Assembly (NCBI GenBank): GCA_036874045.1
Contig: CM072343.1
Location: 4,794,001-4,858,000 of the forward strand
Direction: 5' to 3'
DNA from: Cymodocea nodosa
Taxonomy: Eukaryota; Streptophyta; Magnoliopsida; Alismatales; Cymodoceaceae
DNA: 64,000 bases
This document shows, piece after piece, positions 1 through 15,400 of this stretch. A model generated the notes under the pieces. That model had not been told where the DNA came from. It worked only from the letters and a program-made list of their open reading frames with translations, and made no database searches. The position numbers and the translations under genes were made by a program. The stretch's first letter is position 1. The number at the start of each line of letters is the position of its first letter.

Positions 1-734
1 TAAGTGGCACCTATGGAGTAGAGGGTCATTTTCCATATTTCCTTGGTTGCAATAGTGGTATATAAAGCTTCAACACATCAACATCTACCATCTTTAATTG
101 ATATATTTTCTAACCTTCATTCCAAAGACTCATTTTTCAAATTGTTATTTTTTATTCATTTATGTATTTCTATATTTTATCTAAAACATTTGGTGGAAAG
201 TAATGTTGTGAATAAAAACTTTGTAGTTCACTATTTGCTTTAACAATTAATGATTCTCATTTCTTTCCATAAAACATGGTAGGCTGTATCAGTGCTTTCT
301 CCAATACTTGTCTAGAATTTGTAACTTCAAGGTTTGGTTATAATGTTATTTGTCAAAAGTTTAATTCAGAAAGCTTTATTTGTTTTATTCTAAATTGAGT
401 TTCAACATAATTTCTAATAAATTTCCAAAAGAAATTCTTCTCCTCCTGAATAGATTTACATATTGCTTGTAAAATATCAGAAGAAAAAGTATATCGAGAA
501 TATATATCATGAATTTTGCTTTCAATCTTCTTTAATTCTATCTCATTCTTCTATGCTTTAGTGAGTCTACAACATCCTCTTCCACATCTTGACATGATCT
601 TTAGTCTTTACAATGCATTATACTTAGGAGTTTAGTGAAAACAAGATTTACAATCTAAAGTTACAATGGTAGAAATACAAAAGGTTAGTAAAATTTATAA
701 CTTTTCATGTTTTTAACTAGGTATTTGAATAACT
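1..734. other. unassigned AT-rich DNA
   Basis: No coding region, RNA gene or recognisable repeat was found. A minus-strand stretch at about 420-630 is moderately open (Lys/Glu-rich) but has stops and resembles no family I know. Confidence 0.4.
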
Positions 735-915
735 TTATAGGACTTACTTCAAATGGGTTGTCAAGTCCTATAAAAGATTTAGCAATTTAAGTATATTTTG
801 ACTGACTTAAGTGGGTTGTTAAGTCTGATAAAGTTATTTACTAATTAAAAACCTATTTAAGTTGACTTAAGTGGGTTGTCAAGTCCAATAAAATTATTTA
901 GCAATTAAAAAAAAT
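735..915. repeat. tandem repeat, about 3 units of 62-65 bp
   Basis: Three head-to-tail units share the core GACTTAAGTGGGTTGTCAAG followed by an AT-rich tail ending near ATTTAGCAATTAA. The units differ from one another by roughly 15-20%, so the array is not young. Confidence 0.7.
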
Positions 916-1899
916 TAATGTCTAACTATACGACTGAAATAAAAACTTAGATTTATTTTTCAACTTAGTAAAATATACATTGTCAAAACAAAATTCCTAA
1001 CATAAGAATTTTCAAACAACTTCTCAATGATAAAGAATAAATGCAAAAATCAAACTAATTACAAGCAAAACACAATAGCAATATTTACGTGGAAAACTTC
1101 CTTGTGCAAGTTGCAACCTTACTAGTAAAATCTCTAACTAACTCAAATGCTATTTCAATCAACTTTATGATCAAGGTGGTGCAATAGTGAAAAAGAAAGA
1201 GAAAATCAGCCATCACTCTCTTGTGCAAAAGAATGTTGTTTCTTTTTCTCTCTCATTCCATAAACCTTGATAGGGTTAAGTGGAAAAATTGTGTGAAAGT
1301 TCTCCTATAGAGTTAAACAAAAATCGGTAGAGTTAAACTAATTTATCCAATTTGTTCACTAGATTGTTTGCTTGATAGGTCATCTTCCATCATGAAGAGA
1401 GAAGCCCAACAACACGTGAAGTGTGTAACACTCTTTTATTTATTATCATACCCACGCAAGATGTAATTATGCAACACATCGTTGGAAGTGTCAAGCTCCA
1501 ACAAAGATTTTAGACTAATTCAACTACCATGCACGTCATAAAAGTTCCACCGTCTTTTTTCTTTTCGCAGGTGAAATTGTTCTTCTAGTGAAATTGCGCT
1601 CTTTGAGGATAAAATTAGAATATTTTAAGTATAAAATATAAATATCAAAAGTAAAATCAATATCTTTTTAAGGTATGAAATATATTGATACATATATACA
1701 CTCCTATACATATTTTTTGATTGTCCCAATTTTCTTTTTCTTAACTTTCTTGTATGCACAAATAGACCTTTACCATCGTTTCAGCCCAAGAACTAGAACA
1801 TTTTATATTTACGTTACCTCTACTTCTTCCTAAGCTTAGGACAATTGAGTACAAAATGATACTTCGACCCTGCGGAGAGAAAAAAGCACACGAGAATGA
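916..1899. other. unassigned intergenic DNA
   Basis: AT-rich DNA without a supported gene. The wording around 1080-1150 (ACGTGGAAAACTTCC) is often seen in plant LTRs, but I see no borders or partner repeat. Confidence 0.3.
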
Positions 1900-2860
1900 T
1901 AGAAAATGAAGTGCAAAAGCTACACACACCCCGTAAGGATATACTTCTTCGCCAGTGTTACTGTAAAAGGTCTACACGTGAATGATAAAAGTAGTAAAAG
2001 ATATATACCACATGCGTCAAAGGACGCATTACCTAGAAATACTATATTAGAATTCACGGTCAACACTATAATAAAATTAGTAGTCCAAATTTTCTTAACG
2101 AGCAAAAAAGTCAGATATCCTTCAAACTCCTCTTGAAGAACACCCCCTCCCACATCCCCCCTCTCATCATCGTCACCATTGTGTTATAAAAGGGAAAGTT
2201 CATTCCATTTGAAATTCACACCAACATCTCAAGATTATTGATCTCATATCCAATACTATGTAATAATTTTATCATACTTCTTATACCGATATCTTCATTG
2301 GTGGCCTAATTTAGGCATTAAGGTGTCACTTCGACCCTTAGGTTGTCCCTTTGTATGGGTATGGGAGGAGCCTTGGTAACCTACTTACTCTAGGCATTTC
2401 AAGCACCATCTTGACCACTAGGTCGCCCCTAAAAAACCCAATTTCGATCATCACTTACTAGAAACCTAAGAGAATCCTCTTCAAAAGATGACTTGATAGA
2501 AAGGAGAGGTCGTTCTATTTTAAGTCTACACCAACATCCCATACTACTAATGTAAAACTATTGGTCCCATAATAGTCTATAACAATCCTGGCAGCTACCG
2601 ATCCATGGGTCGAACATTATAAACCCAACAAGCAAGAGCTTTCTGTAGCAGAGGCTTGTTCCATATAGCCGATGTTCACCAACCGTGGATCAAATATGTG
2701 TTTTCACTGAAGATGGAAAATACACATTATGAATTATGATTCTCGGACAGTGGGACCAAGGAGAAATATTGAATTATTTAATGAAATCTCTACACAGTGA
2801 GAAGTTTTAAAGACAAGCAATAAAATACAAATTGTTTGCATAGGAACTAAAAGTAAATAT
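1900..2860 (+). mobile_element. Gypsy-like LTR and leader scrap
   Basis: A TATA-type box (TTATAAAAGGG, about 2184) is followed by a leader-like stretch (about 2290-2480) whose wording, TTAGGCATTAAGGTGTC and CACCATCTTGACCACTAGG, resembles the 3' part of many plant Gypsy LTRs. The stretch at 2590-2760 resembles the DNA just downstream of such LTRs. No second LTR, primer-binding site or pol is in view, so this is a fossil fragment. Family assignment is by memory of typical sequences. Confidence 0.35.
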
Positions 2861-2899
2861 GACAATGATCAAAATGGCACGTAACAAACCCTCCGAATG

Positions 2900-3281
2900 T
2901 TTGCGGGTGTCACCACGTAGGCATGCATGCAGAGATCATTCATAAATTACAATAATAAGAAAACAATGATATCCAGATACAAGCTTTTGGAGAAACCATG
3001 CATGGATGCAAAGGCATTTAGTCTTTGCTTGGGGATCCACATCTGACTCTATTGCAGCTTTGCATGTGAGCCCAAGCATAAACCCTGGGATATTTTAATA
3101 CGAGAAAAAAAAAGTTGTGTCCAAATATGTAGCTCCAACAGCACATTCTCATAACTAAAATGCAAGAACCTCGCAAAAAATTGAGACAAGAATTTGGCAA
3201 GGACCTCGGTTGAAAGACTCAATAGCAGAAATCAAGATAGTTGACTTAAACATCTAGAATATAATAGGCATATCACTGGAT
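2900..3281 (-). other. 3' UTR and downstream of the ASCC1-like gene
   Basis: Sequence following the TAG stop at 3282-3284 on the minus strand. No clear AATAAA signal stands out, so the cleavage site is not placed. Confidence 0.4.
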
Positions 3282-3459
3282 CTACGCGTCTTCTGGGAAG
3301 GGAATTGAGTTGCAGCAGTGATAATAACCTCTTTCATCAAACTTAAATCTCTGAGATAAATGGGCTTCTTTGATAAGATAGTCACCCCATTCAATGGATC
3401 CATATGTTTTGAAGATTTCACGTGCATCAAACGAATCAAAATTCCTTCCATGTTTCTTC
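3282..3459 (-). CDS. ASCC1: ASCC1-like exon 13 (C-terminus)
   Basis: Acceptor TTATTTCAG|GAAG, stop TAG at 3282-3284. It encodes KKHGRNFDSFDAREIFKTYG, IEWGDYLIKEAHLSQRF and GYYHCCNSIPFPEDA, the strongly conserved plant ASCC1 tail. Confidence 0.92.
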
Positions 3460-6400
3460 CTGAAATAATTACAAAGTGGTTTCATTAGGAATTGATGAAA
3501 AGAAATTTTTAAGTTAACCGATATATTTTTTTGACACAAGGACTAGTTACCTTTTCCTGTGCCTGACATTCATCACAGTAGCATGCAGCTGCAAGAAAGT
3601 AGTCAAGAAAGGAACCACTTGTTAATAGCATAAGTTTCATCATTACAGGAAAAGGCTTTCTGATCATAGATCAATATCTTTTAGAAAAGTTCTGTGCTGA
3701 AGATTCATATGAACCTTTTTTCCAATGCTGTTTGCAAAATTTAAACATCATCACCATAGAGTGCCACAAATATCACAGCTATTGCAAGTGTTTTTCAGTG
3801 CAGAGTTAATTATAATAGAGAATTCAGCCTCTATCGGCAGAAGATAAAGCTTGCAAGGAGGCGCACAACCAATAAAAAAATTGCAAACCATGCATGCCAC
3901 TTGATTCAGCTCATGGCAAGATAAATTTCAAACGTGTAAAGCACTGAAAATGTTAGTGTTAAAAGATGTTATGTATTGTGATCTTGATCTATCATATATG
4001 TATGCGCATGTGTAGTTAGTGGATAAATAGAAATCCATTTATCTTGGATATCTGGTTTACCTTATATATAACTCTATTTAGTGGAGAGAAAAAATAGAGC
4101 ATAAGGAAAAACCCTAGAATATGCTGCCAACCACCCCACCTACAGCCACCAGCCCTACCAACAGCAACCATCAGCCCAACCACCCTCTACAGCCCCTACA
4201 CCACCCCTCTCCCACCCATCAGGCCCTAAGGTTAGGGTTTCGGTGAAACCTTAGGAGCATGGCCCATCACCCCTTGATGATAGGTTTCCAACCCAGCAGC
4301 CATCCAGGGCCTCCTGCACTACATTTTGTGTGATCAACAGTGTAGACAGCCACGTATGCTGATTACATAGATGTTTTAGGATGTCTCAGTGCTCCAGCAA
4401 TTTGTGGGCATGTGGATATCCATTATCCACATCTGTTGGTGCCTCCAAATTGCATATATATGCCTCCTGATGGTTCATGCTGCAATTTGGGGCTTTTCCA
4501 GTAACTGGACAGACCTCTGCAATGTCTTTTGTGTGTGATTAGAATTGATATTTATGGCTGCACGTGATTTGTTGGTGAAGAATTTGAAAATAGAGTTTTG
4601 AAACTTTTATTGCAGCCCATTGTAAGCTCTACCATCTCGCTTAGGATCCTTGGATTCCAAAGGATGACACTTATGATGATTGGTATAATGATAATGCATA
4701 TTCTTAGACAAATGCTTGGTGCAGAGATCTCTTCACATAATTGTAGACAGATGCTAAGTGTAGACATCTCATCACAATCTATAGATAGATGCTTGGCATA
4801 GACTGATCTTAAGAGTACTTTTTCCAGAGTCATATGGATCTCTACTGGTCTACTGCCCTGACTATTAATCAATTTTCTATGGTAGTAGTCTTCACTTCGT
4901 GTAGGTTTGAACGTGGGGGGAGGTTGTGGAGGTTGTTAGGACACTTGTCTGCATTGTGGAAGGTTTAGCCATTGTTCAAAGAAGTATTGAGACCAGTTTG
5001 GCAAACAATAGTGCGCATATATTACTACCAAGGGTCTGTTTGTAAACCTCAAAATGATGAGAAAGGAAATAACAAGTCTAGAATTCATAGAAAATGAAAA
5101 TAGTGAGAAAATACTTTTTTTTTAAGGTATTTGTGCATCTATTGGAAAATGATGAAATTTAAAATTTAGGTGTTTGTACAAGTGTTGAATTTGAAGGAAT
5201 TGAAAGAATAAAACTTGAATTAATGTTATTAATCTTAATTGTCCTGTTAATTTTGAAAATAATAATTACTTTTTACATAGATTATTTTTATATCAAGAAA
5301 AACTAATAATTTTTGGGGTATAAAGAGATTTTAATTATTTTATTTCTTTCTTCCTCATCATTCCTATTCTCCTCCATTTTTAAAATTTTCTTTCTTTCTT
5401 TCTCTTTTTTCTTTCTTTCTCCTTTCTTTTTCCCTTTCTTCTTTCTTGACCTTTGTTTTTCCCTCTTCTCTTTTCCATCTCCAACGGGGGAGAGGGTGCG
5501 AAAACATGAGGGTGTAACAACTATGCGGTGGTGTCATCAATGTCTGGGGTTTTGTGTGCACGAGGGGAAAGGGAAAAAAATCATGTGTGCTAGTGTTCTC
5601 ATGGTGGTGGTGTTGTCAATGAGGATTTCGCAAGGGGTGGGGATGGGATTTTCCCAAGGTTTCATATGGGGGATGGGAAAGTTTCGATCACCTGCCCTTT
5701 ATACCACCACAGAAATCATATGAATTCCTATCTTATCATTTCTCTTGCACACAAATAGCTATATTTGGACAAAATTCATTTTCATCACTTTCCTTTCCCA
5801 TCAAAATCGGCAGCAAAAACACCCCTTAAGTCATCTTTAGGAGCAGTCACCACCACCACTACTACCATTGATTAGACCATCACCATTTCACAATTTTTAT
5901 AACTACAGGCCATTGACTTCTCTACCATGGTTACTCATGCTTTCATCTCAACTCCAAGAACTAGTACTACTATGTTTGCCTCCAAGGATGACTCTTGGAT
6001 TATGAACTTTTGAGTCACTTCTTGCATGTCAAGTACTCTTTGATTGCCCTTCTAGTCTTACTAATATACCAATGATTACAATTCTTGATGTTCATTCATA
6101 TTTTTTCTTGGGCAAAGGGTAGTCTAAGCATCTTCTTAGATTAAACTAGACATTCTTATTTGTAACTGATTTTTTTGTTTATTTATTGTCCGTTAGTATC
6201 ATTACCACTCAACTGATATGTTGTGGTTCTTTTTCTCTTTTCATTGAACCTTTCAAGATTTGTAGATGAGAAAAGGATTAATTTGGGATGTAAACACAAA
6301 TGAAGTCCCATGTGAATCGATTGCCTTGGTATCTACAATATACCTGCTAGTCTTGTGACACTAACATTTGGGTCACCCCTCATAAAAAGCTTCAACAAGC

Positions 6401-9400
6401 ACTTCCATAGGTTTTTGTTGCACTATTTGGATGAGTCATGTCAATTTGGTAAACACACTAATGCTACTAGGAATCTTTGTCTAGTTTCACGTCAAGGTCA
6501 ACTGTGATATCAAGATTTAAGTCATGTATTGTCTATTTTGGGTCATAAATATTATATAATTTTTAATGATTATTCATGTGTCATGAGTTTATACATGTAT
6601 TAAATGTCATGTATTTGTTCTCTTTCCCCTTCATTACAACTTGTCTATCTCCCCTTTTACAACCCTTCTTCCCCTTTGTTTCCATTTGCAATGACTGCAG
6701 CTTCTCCAACACAACACTATGCCTATGAGCACTCAAAACTCCACACCTGGCATTCCCTTTTATCCTAAAGCACTACAAAAGACTTGCACGAACACCTTCC
6801 CTAGACACATGATCAACTTGCATATGCATAGGCAACAAAATCCCTAATCCTCCCCTTTCATGTTTGGATACATGATTGACAATTGGCAACAACAAAAAAC
6901 CTAGGTGGTCAACACAACGGAAGGGTGGTGATGAGGAGGGAATCTTGGACCACTATCGATAGCAACAAGAATGGTTAACACAGAAGGGGAAAGTAGGCTA
7001 TGAAACCCATGTTAGCAACAATTGCAACAATTATAGTGGGAGAAAGCTAGGGTTTCTCCTTTAGTTTTGTCAACAATGGTAGGACAAACGGGTGGGGTGG
7101 GAGAGGTGAAGAGATCAGAAAATATGGGAGGACAATGAGAAGGGTTTGGATGTGTGAAAAAGGAGTGTTTGATAAAGGGGATGGTGATCGTCGGTGGTGG
7201 TTAGGAGGAGAGTAACTAAGATTTCCCTCCTCCCTACTTGAATTTTTCGCACTTTTGAACTCTCAAAACCTAAGCCCTAATATCATGTAAGAATATAAGA
7301 GATAGGTGGTACTCAAATTATTTTATTAATAAATATAAAATCTCTATATGTAACTTTATAAAAAATACATAATTTAAGCAATGTGAAACTAAACCCACAA
7401 TACTCATATAACTTTAATATGTCATTTACTTAGAACAAAAAAGAATTCAAATCTATTTCTGCATCTTTAGAAATTTTACATTAGATCACATATCCTTATA
7501 CTTCATGACAATATGGTGTAACAAAGAGGAAATATCATCATGCCCTAGATGTCACTCACCATCATATTGCAAATGAATGTACTGAAGTATTTATTGTCTA
7601 ATACTATTCTTACTACTTTTTTAATAAATGGAATGCTTCTACACCCTTAGGAGGGGAGGTGTCTTCACTGGCTTCATCAAAATTATGAGTTGTTCTCCTT
7701 GCAACTATGGGTGTTTGAATGTGTTGTCTTTGTACAAGACCCATCCATAAGGCTTGACAAGTTATCCCCTAGGTTTATTAATGTGTGTTTGTTAGATATT
7801 TCTGTACACAAAAGAGGTATCATTATTCCTATCCTTAAACTAGAAATTATTATGTGTTTGCAAATTATTATGAGCTTGTGAGTGCCACTTTCTTTAAGTC
7901 AATCTTTTTATGAATACTACCCTTTGTTGCTTGTTACTATTCTTATGGATAGTGACCAACATGTTTCTATGCCTACAGAGAATGACTCTGATGCTATAAG
8001 CAACCAAGAACATCTACCAGAAGTATATTGTCACTACATGCTACCACGTTTGCCTCTTACAACACCACCATCCTTGGCCATGGCTATAGATCATACCACC
8101 CCAACATCCACCTCCGATATTGATTTACCTATTACACTACAAAAGGGTAAAAGCATTGTTTATCCTATTCCTAATTTTGTTTCCTATGAGAAACTTGACC
8201 TAAACTTTCATTGTTTTGCCCTATACATTTCCTTTAAGCCTATACTTAGAAATTATCAGTAAGTACTTCAAATTCTCCACACTAAAAAGTAATAACGGAT
8301 GAAGAGAAGAAAGCATAAAGAGTGATGAAGTAATAAAGGATGTGTGATTCTTGTTGTATACATTAATGATATTCTACTCATAAATAGTGATGATGCAACA
8401 ATAACTGATACAAGGGAATATTTAAAGAAACACTTCTTTACAAAAGATATAAGAAGACTCAAGTATTTCTTAAGAACTAAGTTTGCATAATCTAAGGGGA
8501 GGATTTTATTGTCACAAAGGAAATATAAATTGGATGTGTTACAAAAGACAAGACTCATGGAGTGTAAACCAGAGGGAAAACCTATTAAGCTCAATCACTC
8601 CTAAGATTCATCTTTAAAGTTGCTTGAAGATCCAATTCATGCATGAGCATAGAATTATTCAATGGCAATGAGCACTCTAGATTTTAAGTTATGTGAAGAG
8701 TACTTTATGAAAGGACTTTTAGATTTTGATAATGCAAAAAATCAATATAAAGAATGAACTCTTGTATTTCATAGATCAACAAATAAATAGTTACAGACAG
8801 TCACAAATAGATTATTTAAAACTGACAGATGAAATCAAGAGAATCTATCAGTTCTCAGCCTAAGTATTCGGAAGAAGTAAATTTTCGAAAAGTTAAGAAG
8901 TTAAGTATCTGAAAGACCACTTAAAGATAACAAGAGAGCTCTTTGAAAAGTTACAAGACTAACTATCTGAAAATAAGAAAGCTTTCAGAAAGTTAGATAA
9001 AGGCTTGATTTTTTTGGAATGATAGGAGAGCTAACTACCCGAAAATCTAAGAAAATTTGAAGAGTTATAAAAGCTAACTATTCGAATAATTAAGTTAGCT
9101 AAATACGCACGTGACAGAAAGATAGAAGCAATAAGAGACAACTATTTTAATTTTCGGAAAGTTAACAGAACTAACTATTCAAAAATACAAGAGAATCAAA
9201 AAGTTAACTAGCTAACTATCCAAACAGTTAAGTTACTCAAATATGCACGTGCAGAAATTAAACATACAGCAGTGAGAAGCTTAAAAGGATTTTCGAAAAG
9301 TTAGAAAAACTAACTATCCAAAAAATGAGAAGTTTTAAAAGGTTGCAGATTTAACTATCTAAACTTAAGTTATTTAAATACATGTACAGAAATCAAAAAT

Positions 9401-12400
9401 CAGCAATTGAAAGCTTAAAAGGAAAATCGAAAAATTAAGATAACTAACTATCTGAAAGTTAAGATATTTCAGAAAGTTAACAGCTAACTATCCAAACTTA
9501 AGGAGAATTTACGTGTATGACTTAAAACTCACACATGACACAGACAAGAAGACTCTCTAGGCAAATCAAAAGGTTCTAAAGTTAACTATTCAAAAGTTAA
9601 ATACTTTCCGGTAAGTTACAGTTTCAAGTGTTCGAACTTAAAGCATCTTACGTGCATGACTTAAAATTTCACATGACAAAGTTAAAGGAAGTATTTATCC
9701 ATCGGAGGGTTACAGAAAGCTTTCAAAAGTTTACGATAAGTAACTATCCAAAAATTAAATAGAATTAAAAGGTTACATTGAAACATCTCTTTAGACGATA
9801 ACTTACCATATTTAGGTCTGGCAAAGTGGCAAGTATAATAGAATAAATCCGTTAGAAAGAATATGATCGTTATACATCTTGATATAAGTATAACCAGAAT
9901 AGAAAGAAAAGACAACAATTATCACATACTATTGTGAGCTACATAAATTATTCCACAATACACATTTCAATGAATATTAAAGAAGAATAATAGCAAAAGC
10001 TCTCTACGCATAAAGCTCTGTTTGCCAAAGTTCAAAAGTGTTGATTCGTGGACTTACACCTGAAAGTTCACTGTTGGTTTAGAACTTGCATCAGAAAGCT
10101 CAAAAGAAAGGTTGATTCAGAGCTTGTACCTCAAAGTTTGAGTGTTAGTTCTTACTTCTACCTGAAAGTAAGTGTTTGTAAATTCAAGAAAGTTAGTAAA
10201 GCTCAAGTAATCATTGAAGGTGGACTAGCCATTAGTGGTGAACCACCTAAAATCCTCGTGTGTATTATCTTCATTTACTTTGTGTTTCACTAGGAATATA
10301 ATTTTATGCTTGCTGCAATCAATCATTTATTGCTAAGACTTGAACTTGCTTAAAAATTATTAAATCTTACCATTCACCTCCCTTTTAGTAAGTCATTAGG
10401 TCCTAACAATTGGTATCAGAGCAGGTTGATTTCATTAATAGATTTAACCATCTGAGATCATGACTTTCCACACTACAGAAAGACAAAATATCCATCGACC
10501 TCTCCTCTTTGATGGTAGCAATTATAGCTACTAAAAAAATAGAATAGAGTGTTTCCTCAGGAACGCTAATGTGAATCTTTGAAGAATGGTTGTACATGAT
10601 ATACCACTTCTAATCAGTCATGAAAAAGACTGGACTGAGGATGAAAGAATCATCCAAATGAATGCTCATAAACTAAACTCTATTTACTGTGCACTAATTA
10701 GTGAACAATATAATAAAATATTTGCATATAAGTCTTTTCATAAGGCTTGAAAAACCCTTCAAATTACATATGAATAAACCAACCATGTGAAAGACACTAA
10801 GATTAGCATCTTGTTAAGAAAATATGAATTATTTAAAATACTTGAGAAAGAAAATATTATTGATATGTTTTCAAGGTTCACAGAAATTGTAAATGAACTA
10901 AGAGACATTGAAAGGAAATTTTCAAATCGTGAGTAAGTACAAAAGATCCTAAAAAGTTTGACAGCTAAATGGAAACAAAAGTCTACATCCATCTAAGATT
11001 CAAAAGATCTAAACAATTATTCAGTAGAAGACTTGTTGGGAAATCTTCTTACTCATAAAGTTCAGATGAAGGAATAGAAGGAAGAAGAGGGAGCTACTGA
11101 AAGAAAAACAGAAAAAAAAAAATAAAATAATAATAATAATAATAAAATTGACATTTCCCTCAACAAAAGAGCAACTAAGTTCGGATGAAGATGAAATTCT
11201 ACTGCTGGCCAGGAACTTCAAAAAAATGATAAGACAAGAAAGCAAAACCAACTTCTCAAGATCAAAAGTCTCCACATGCTACAAGTGTAAAAAATTGAGA
11301 TGCATTCAACTCTACTGTCCTTTCCAACAAGAAGAGGATAAACAAAAATAAAGGAATAAAAACAAAAAGAAAATGACATTGAAAACTACATGGGATAACA
11401 GCTCATCCAGCAATTCATCAAATTTAGAGGAAGATGTTTCTACAAACGTATGCTTTACTGCACAAGAGATATGTTCTACATCTCTTCATTATTTAGGAAA
11501 TGAAAATAATGACTTAGATGTAGATAGTTTTCTTTGTACAGTAGATAGTTTATATGTAAAATGTAAAAACTATAAGAAAGGAATTAAAAGTTTGAACTCT
11601 TGTTTAGATGATGCATTTGCTGAATTATAAAAAGCCTTAGTTGATAACAAAGAATTAAAAACAAAATTTGATAACTATAGTTATAAAAATTTTGATTTGA
11701 AAGAAGAAAATAAAAATTTATTATCTGAAATTAATAATTTGAAAAATATTGTATGTAAGTTCACAAAAGGTGAAAATAGTTTAAATAAAATTATAAGATC
11801 TCAAAGAATAGAAATAAATAAATTTAGCCTAAGATATGCTGCACCACAAGAGACTCCCTACTATGGTGGAAAGATTAGATTTTATAGAGACGGCACAACT
11901 GTATTTGTCATCAAAAGAAGATCTACTCATATATGGCTACTAAGAAGCAACAGATTTAATATGCTAAAGACTAACACTGGTAGACCCAAAAAAATATGAG
12001 TACTAAAAGCCTTAATTTCAACATAATTTACAGGACTGCAAAGACAAGAAAGTTTAAACGTTAAAGTGGATTATTGACAGTAGATGTTAAAAACATATGA
12101 CAGATAAGAAAATACTTCTTGAATCTCTTAAATTCATAAATTTAGAATTAGTGAAGTTTGGTAATAATGAAAAATGTAAAATTACTACCATAGGAAATAT
12201 TACATCTAAAAATGAAAAAATTGAAAATATCTTGCATGTAAGTGGATTAAAACTAAATTTGTTAAGTATAAGTCAATTATGTGGCAAAGATTACAATCTA
12301 TTATTTAATGTTGAAAACTATTTTATATTACAGCAAGATACACTTAAACTTAAATTTACTAGATATAAAGATAACTCAATTTATGCTTTAGAATTTTCAT

Positions 12401-15400
12401 TAGATAATATGACTAGTGATGCATACTTAATTGCTTCTAGTAAAGATAAATGATTATGACATAAGAGATTAAGTCATGTAAATATGAGAACTCTAAGAAA
12501 ATTGACCAAACAAGATCATGTTAGAAGTGTGCCCAAACTCAAATTCAAAAAAGATAAACCATGTAATGACTGTATTATTAGAAAACAAAAGAAATCAATA
12601 CACAAGAATATAGAAGATATTGTCACAAGCGAACTACTAGAATTACTACATTTGAACCTTTTTTATCTTACTCAAACAGCTAATTTAGGAGGAAGAAAAT
12701 AGAACTTAGTTGTGGTTGATGATTATACAAGATTCACTTAAGTTATTTTCTTAATACATAAGAATAAAACTTGTAATGAATTCAAACATCTCTACATCAG
12801 AATTCAAAATGAAAAAAAATTAACTATGAAGAAGATCAGAAGTGATCATGGAGGAGAATTTGAAAATACTGATTTTAAAGACTTATGCAATTCTTTTGGT
12901 ATACTACATGAGTATTCATGCTCAAGAACTATTCAAAATGGAGTTGTTGAGAGGAAAAATAGATCAGTACAAGAAATGATAAGAATAATACTTAATACAT
13001 CTGATCTACCAAAATTTTTATAGACTGAAACTGTAAATACTGTATGTCATACAATAAACAGAACTCATCTCAGACCGATCTTGCATAAGACAACATTTGA
13101 ATTGTGATATGGTAAAACATCAAATGTTGGATTCTTCAAGATATTTGGATCAAAATATTTTACGCTTAATATAAAAGATTAAAAGTACAAATTTGATGTA
13201 AAATTTGATCTTATACTACTAGTTGGATACTTTTCAAGAAGCAAAGTTTACAGGATCTATTTTGAAAATGAAATAAAAGTAGAAGAATCAATTAATTTAT
13301 CATTTAGGGGTGTTTGTGCACGATTCCCATCGGAAAAGGAAATGACAGGAATTACTGGAAATATTGGGAATTGGAAAAGTTGAGAAATGATAGGAGATGA
13401 TATGAAAGTTTACGTGTTTGTTCAAGTCGAGAAATAACAAGAAATGATAAGAAAGTTTGACATGTTTGTGCAAAACAAGAAATAAAATGATTGGAAATGA
13501 CATGAAATTTTTTGAAAATTTTACATACTTCAATTATTTTTAATAATTTTTTGGAGTAAATAATAGTATAACTTTAAAGTAATATTTTAAATAATAGAAT
13601 ATATATTAATTATATTAAGTAATATAGTATAATATAATATAATATAGTACATAATTATTTTATCCAGCTATAAATTTTTCATCACAAACATAATTCATTA
13701 TATCATGTTCAACAAATAACATTTCAATTCCTTTCCCACATGGAATAATATGATCTCGTTTTCTATCAGCTATTCTTTTTCTTTGTTCTACACTCATATT
13801 ACTAGAACATATACTTTCTAGTTGTGAACTTATACTCACATTCAACAATAGAAACATTCATAAATGAAATAAGCATTTTGGAAATAAAACATGAGTTTCA
13901 AATTTAGGGAAAACATAGAATATAACATGTTCACAACTTCTAAAGACAACTAATATAAAAATATAACGCAACCAAGTGACTAGTCCTTCAAATTGTAGCG
14001 CAACCATTCAATCCGATCTTCATCAATCTCTAGTGATAGGAAAATAACTCTTTTCATCTCAATTTCTAGTAGCTTAACCCCAACGAGTTTTTCTCCCTTA
14101 GTAAGATCTTCGATTTTCATCAAGTAGGGAATGCATTCTTCTGTTTCTCTTCTTAATTCAGACTTATTATGAGATGGTTCATCTTGTTGCACAAACTTTT
14201 TCACAAACCCACTTATTTCATTCATTGACTGTGCAATAGATTGAGAAGATTCTGCATGAGGTCGAGCTCTTTTTCGTGCCTTTCTAAATGTCCGCTCCAC
14301 ATAACAAGGGCTAGGGCTTCCAATGCCTTCTTCGAATTCAGGAATTAATGGAGGCAGTTAAGTACTAAAAACAGGAATGGGGTCTTCAGGTTTTGTAGTT
14401 CCCTTCTCTTACGTTTCTTGTACATCTTAAGGAATTTGATTATTCACTCCAATAGCCATATTGCCATCAAACACTATATATAAGTCATCATAGATAGGAC
14501 GGCTTTCCTGCACATGATTTACATTTTGGATGTTGCTGCAAATAAAACATTTAAAAAATCCACTATTAGTAATAAGCTTTAGTGAAAATGTATTCTACGT
14601 AAGAAAATAAAATACTTATGTACCTAAACAAATTCATCCCATATTTCCTTTGGTATATCAGTATGACCACGAATATAATCCCACCCTCATCCATTTTGCT
14701 TTGCAATCTTTGTATAATTTTTATAGATGGTCCTCCAAGTTTTCATTCTAATTTCCACATTTTTCTTCTCAACATTGGCATTTGTTTGAGCATTATATTC
14801 AGCAATCACCTTTACCCATGTCTCCGCTCTAAGCTTACCATCTTGTTGTTTTGCATTTCCTTCTTTGATTTCTGCTGCTAATATACCTAAAAAAATTTCA
14901 TCTCATTTTGTACTCCAGTTCATGTATTTCCTTTTCTCAAAGGTCATATTTCCTGTATTATGTTAAATTTTAGTGATAATGTAAAGTTAATTGTGTAATA
15001 AAAGAAGATAATTACGTCACTTATGTAACAATTACGTGCAAGCTACATTCTTATAATAAAATCAGTTATGTGCAAGATAATTACGCTACTTTTGGTAGAT
15101 TATTATGTCCTGTGGAGGAAGCTACATTCTCAGATGTCCTACTAATAAAACACTAAATGCAGATCTAATAGTATTTCATCCGTAATAAGAATGAAATCTA
15201 ATAGTACTAAATCTAATAAACACACCCTAAATCTAATAGTACTAAATCTGACAAACACACCCTAAATCTAGTAGTATGATTTACATAAATCTAATACTAC
15301 TACTTAGCTACGTATACATAGATATGTATATTGTAAATGTATACATCCATATGTACTTAGCTAATAACTTGCACGTAGTTACGTATACACTGATTTATGT

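Noticed and set aside
5313-5723. Plus-strand open frame of 136 residues, very Phe/Ser-rich
   Set aside because: It is the CT-rich middle of a MITE; composition, not coding, explains it.
8268-8594. Minus-strand open frame of 108 residues
   Set aside because: Antisense to the reverse transcriptase remains of Copia D.
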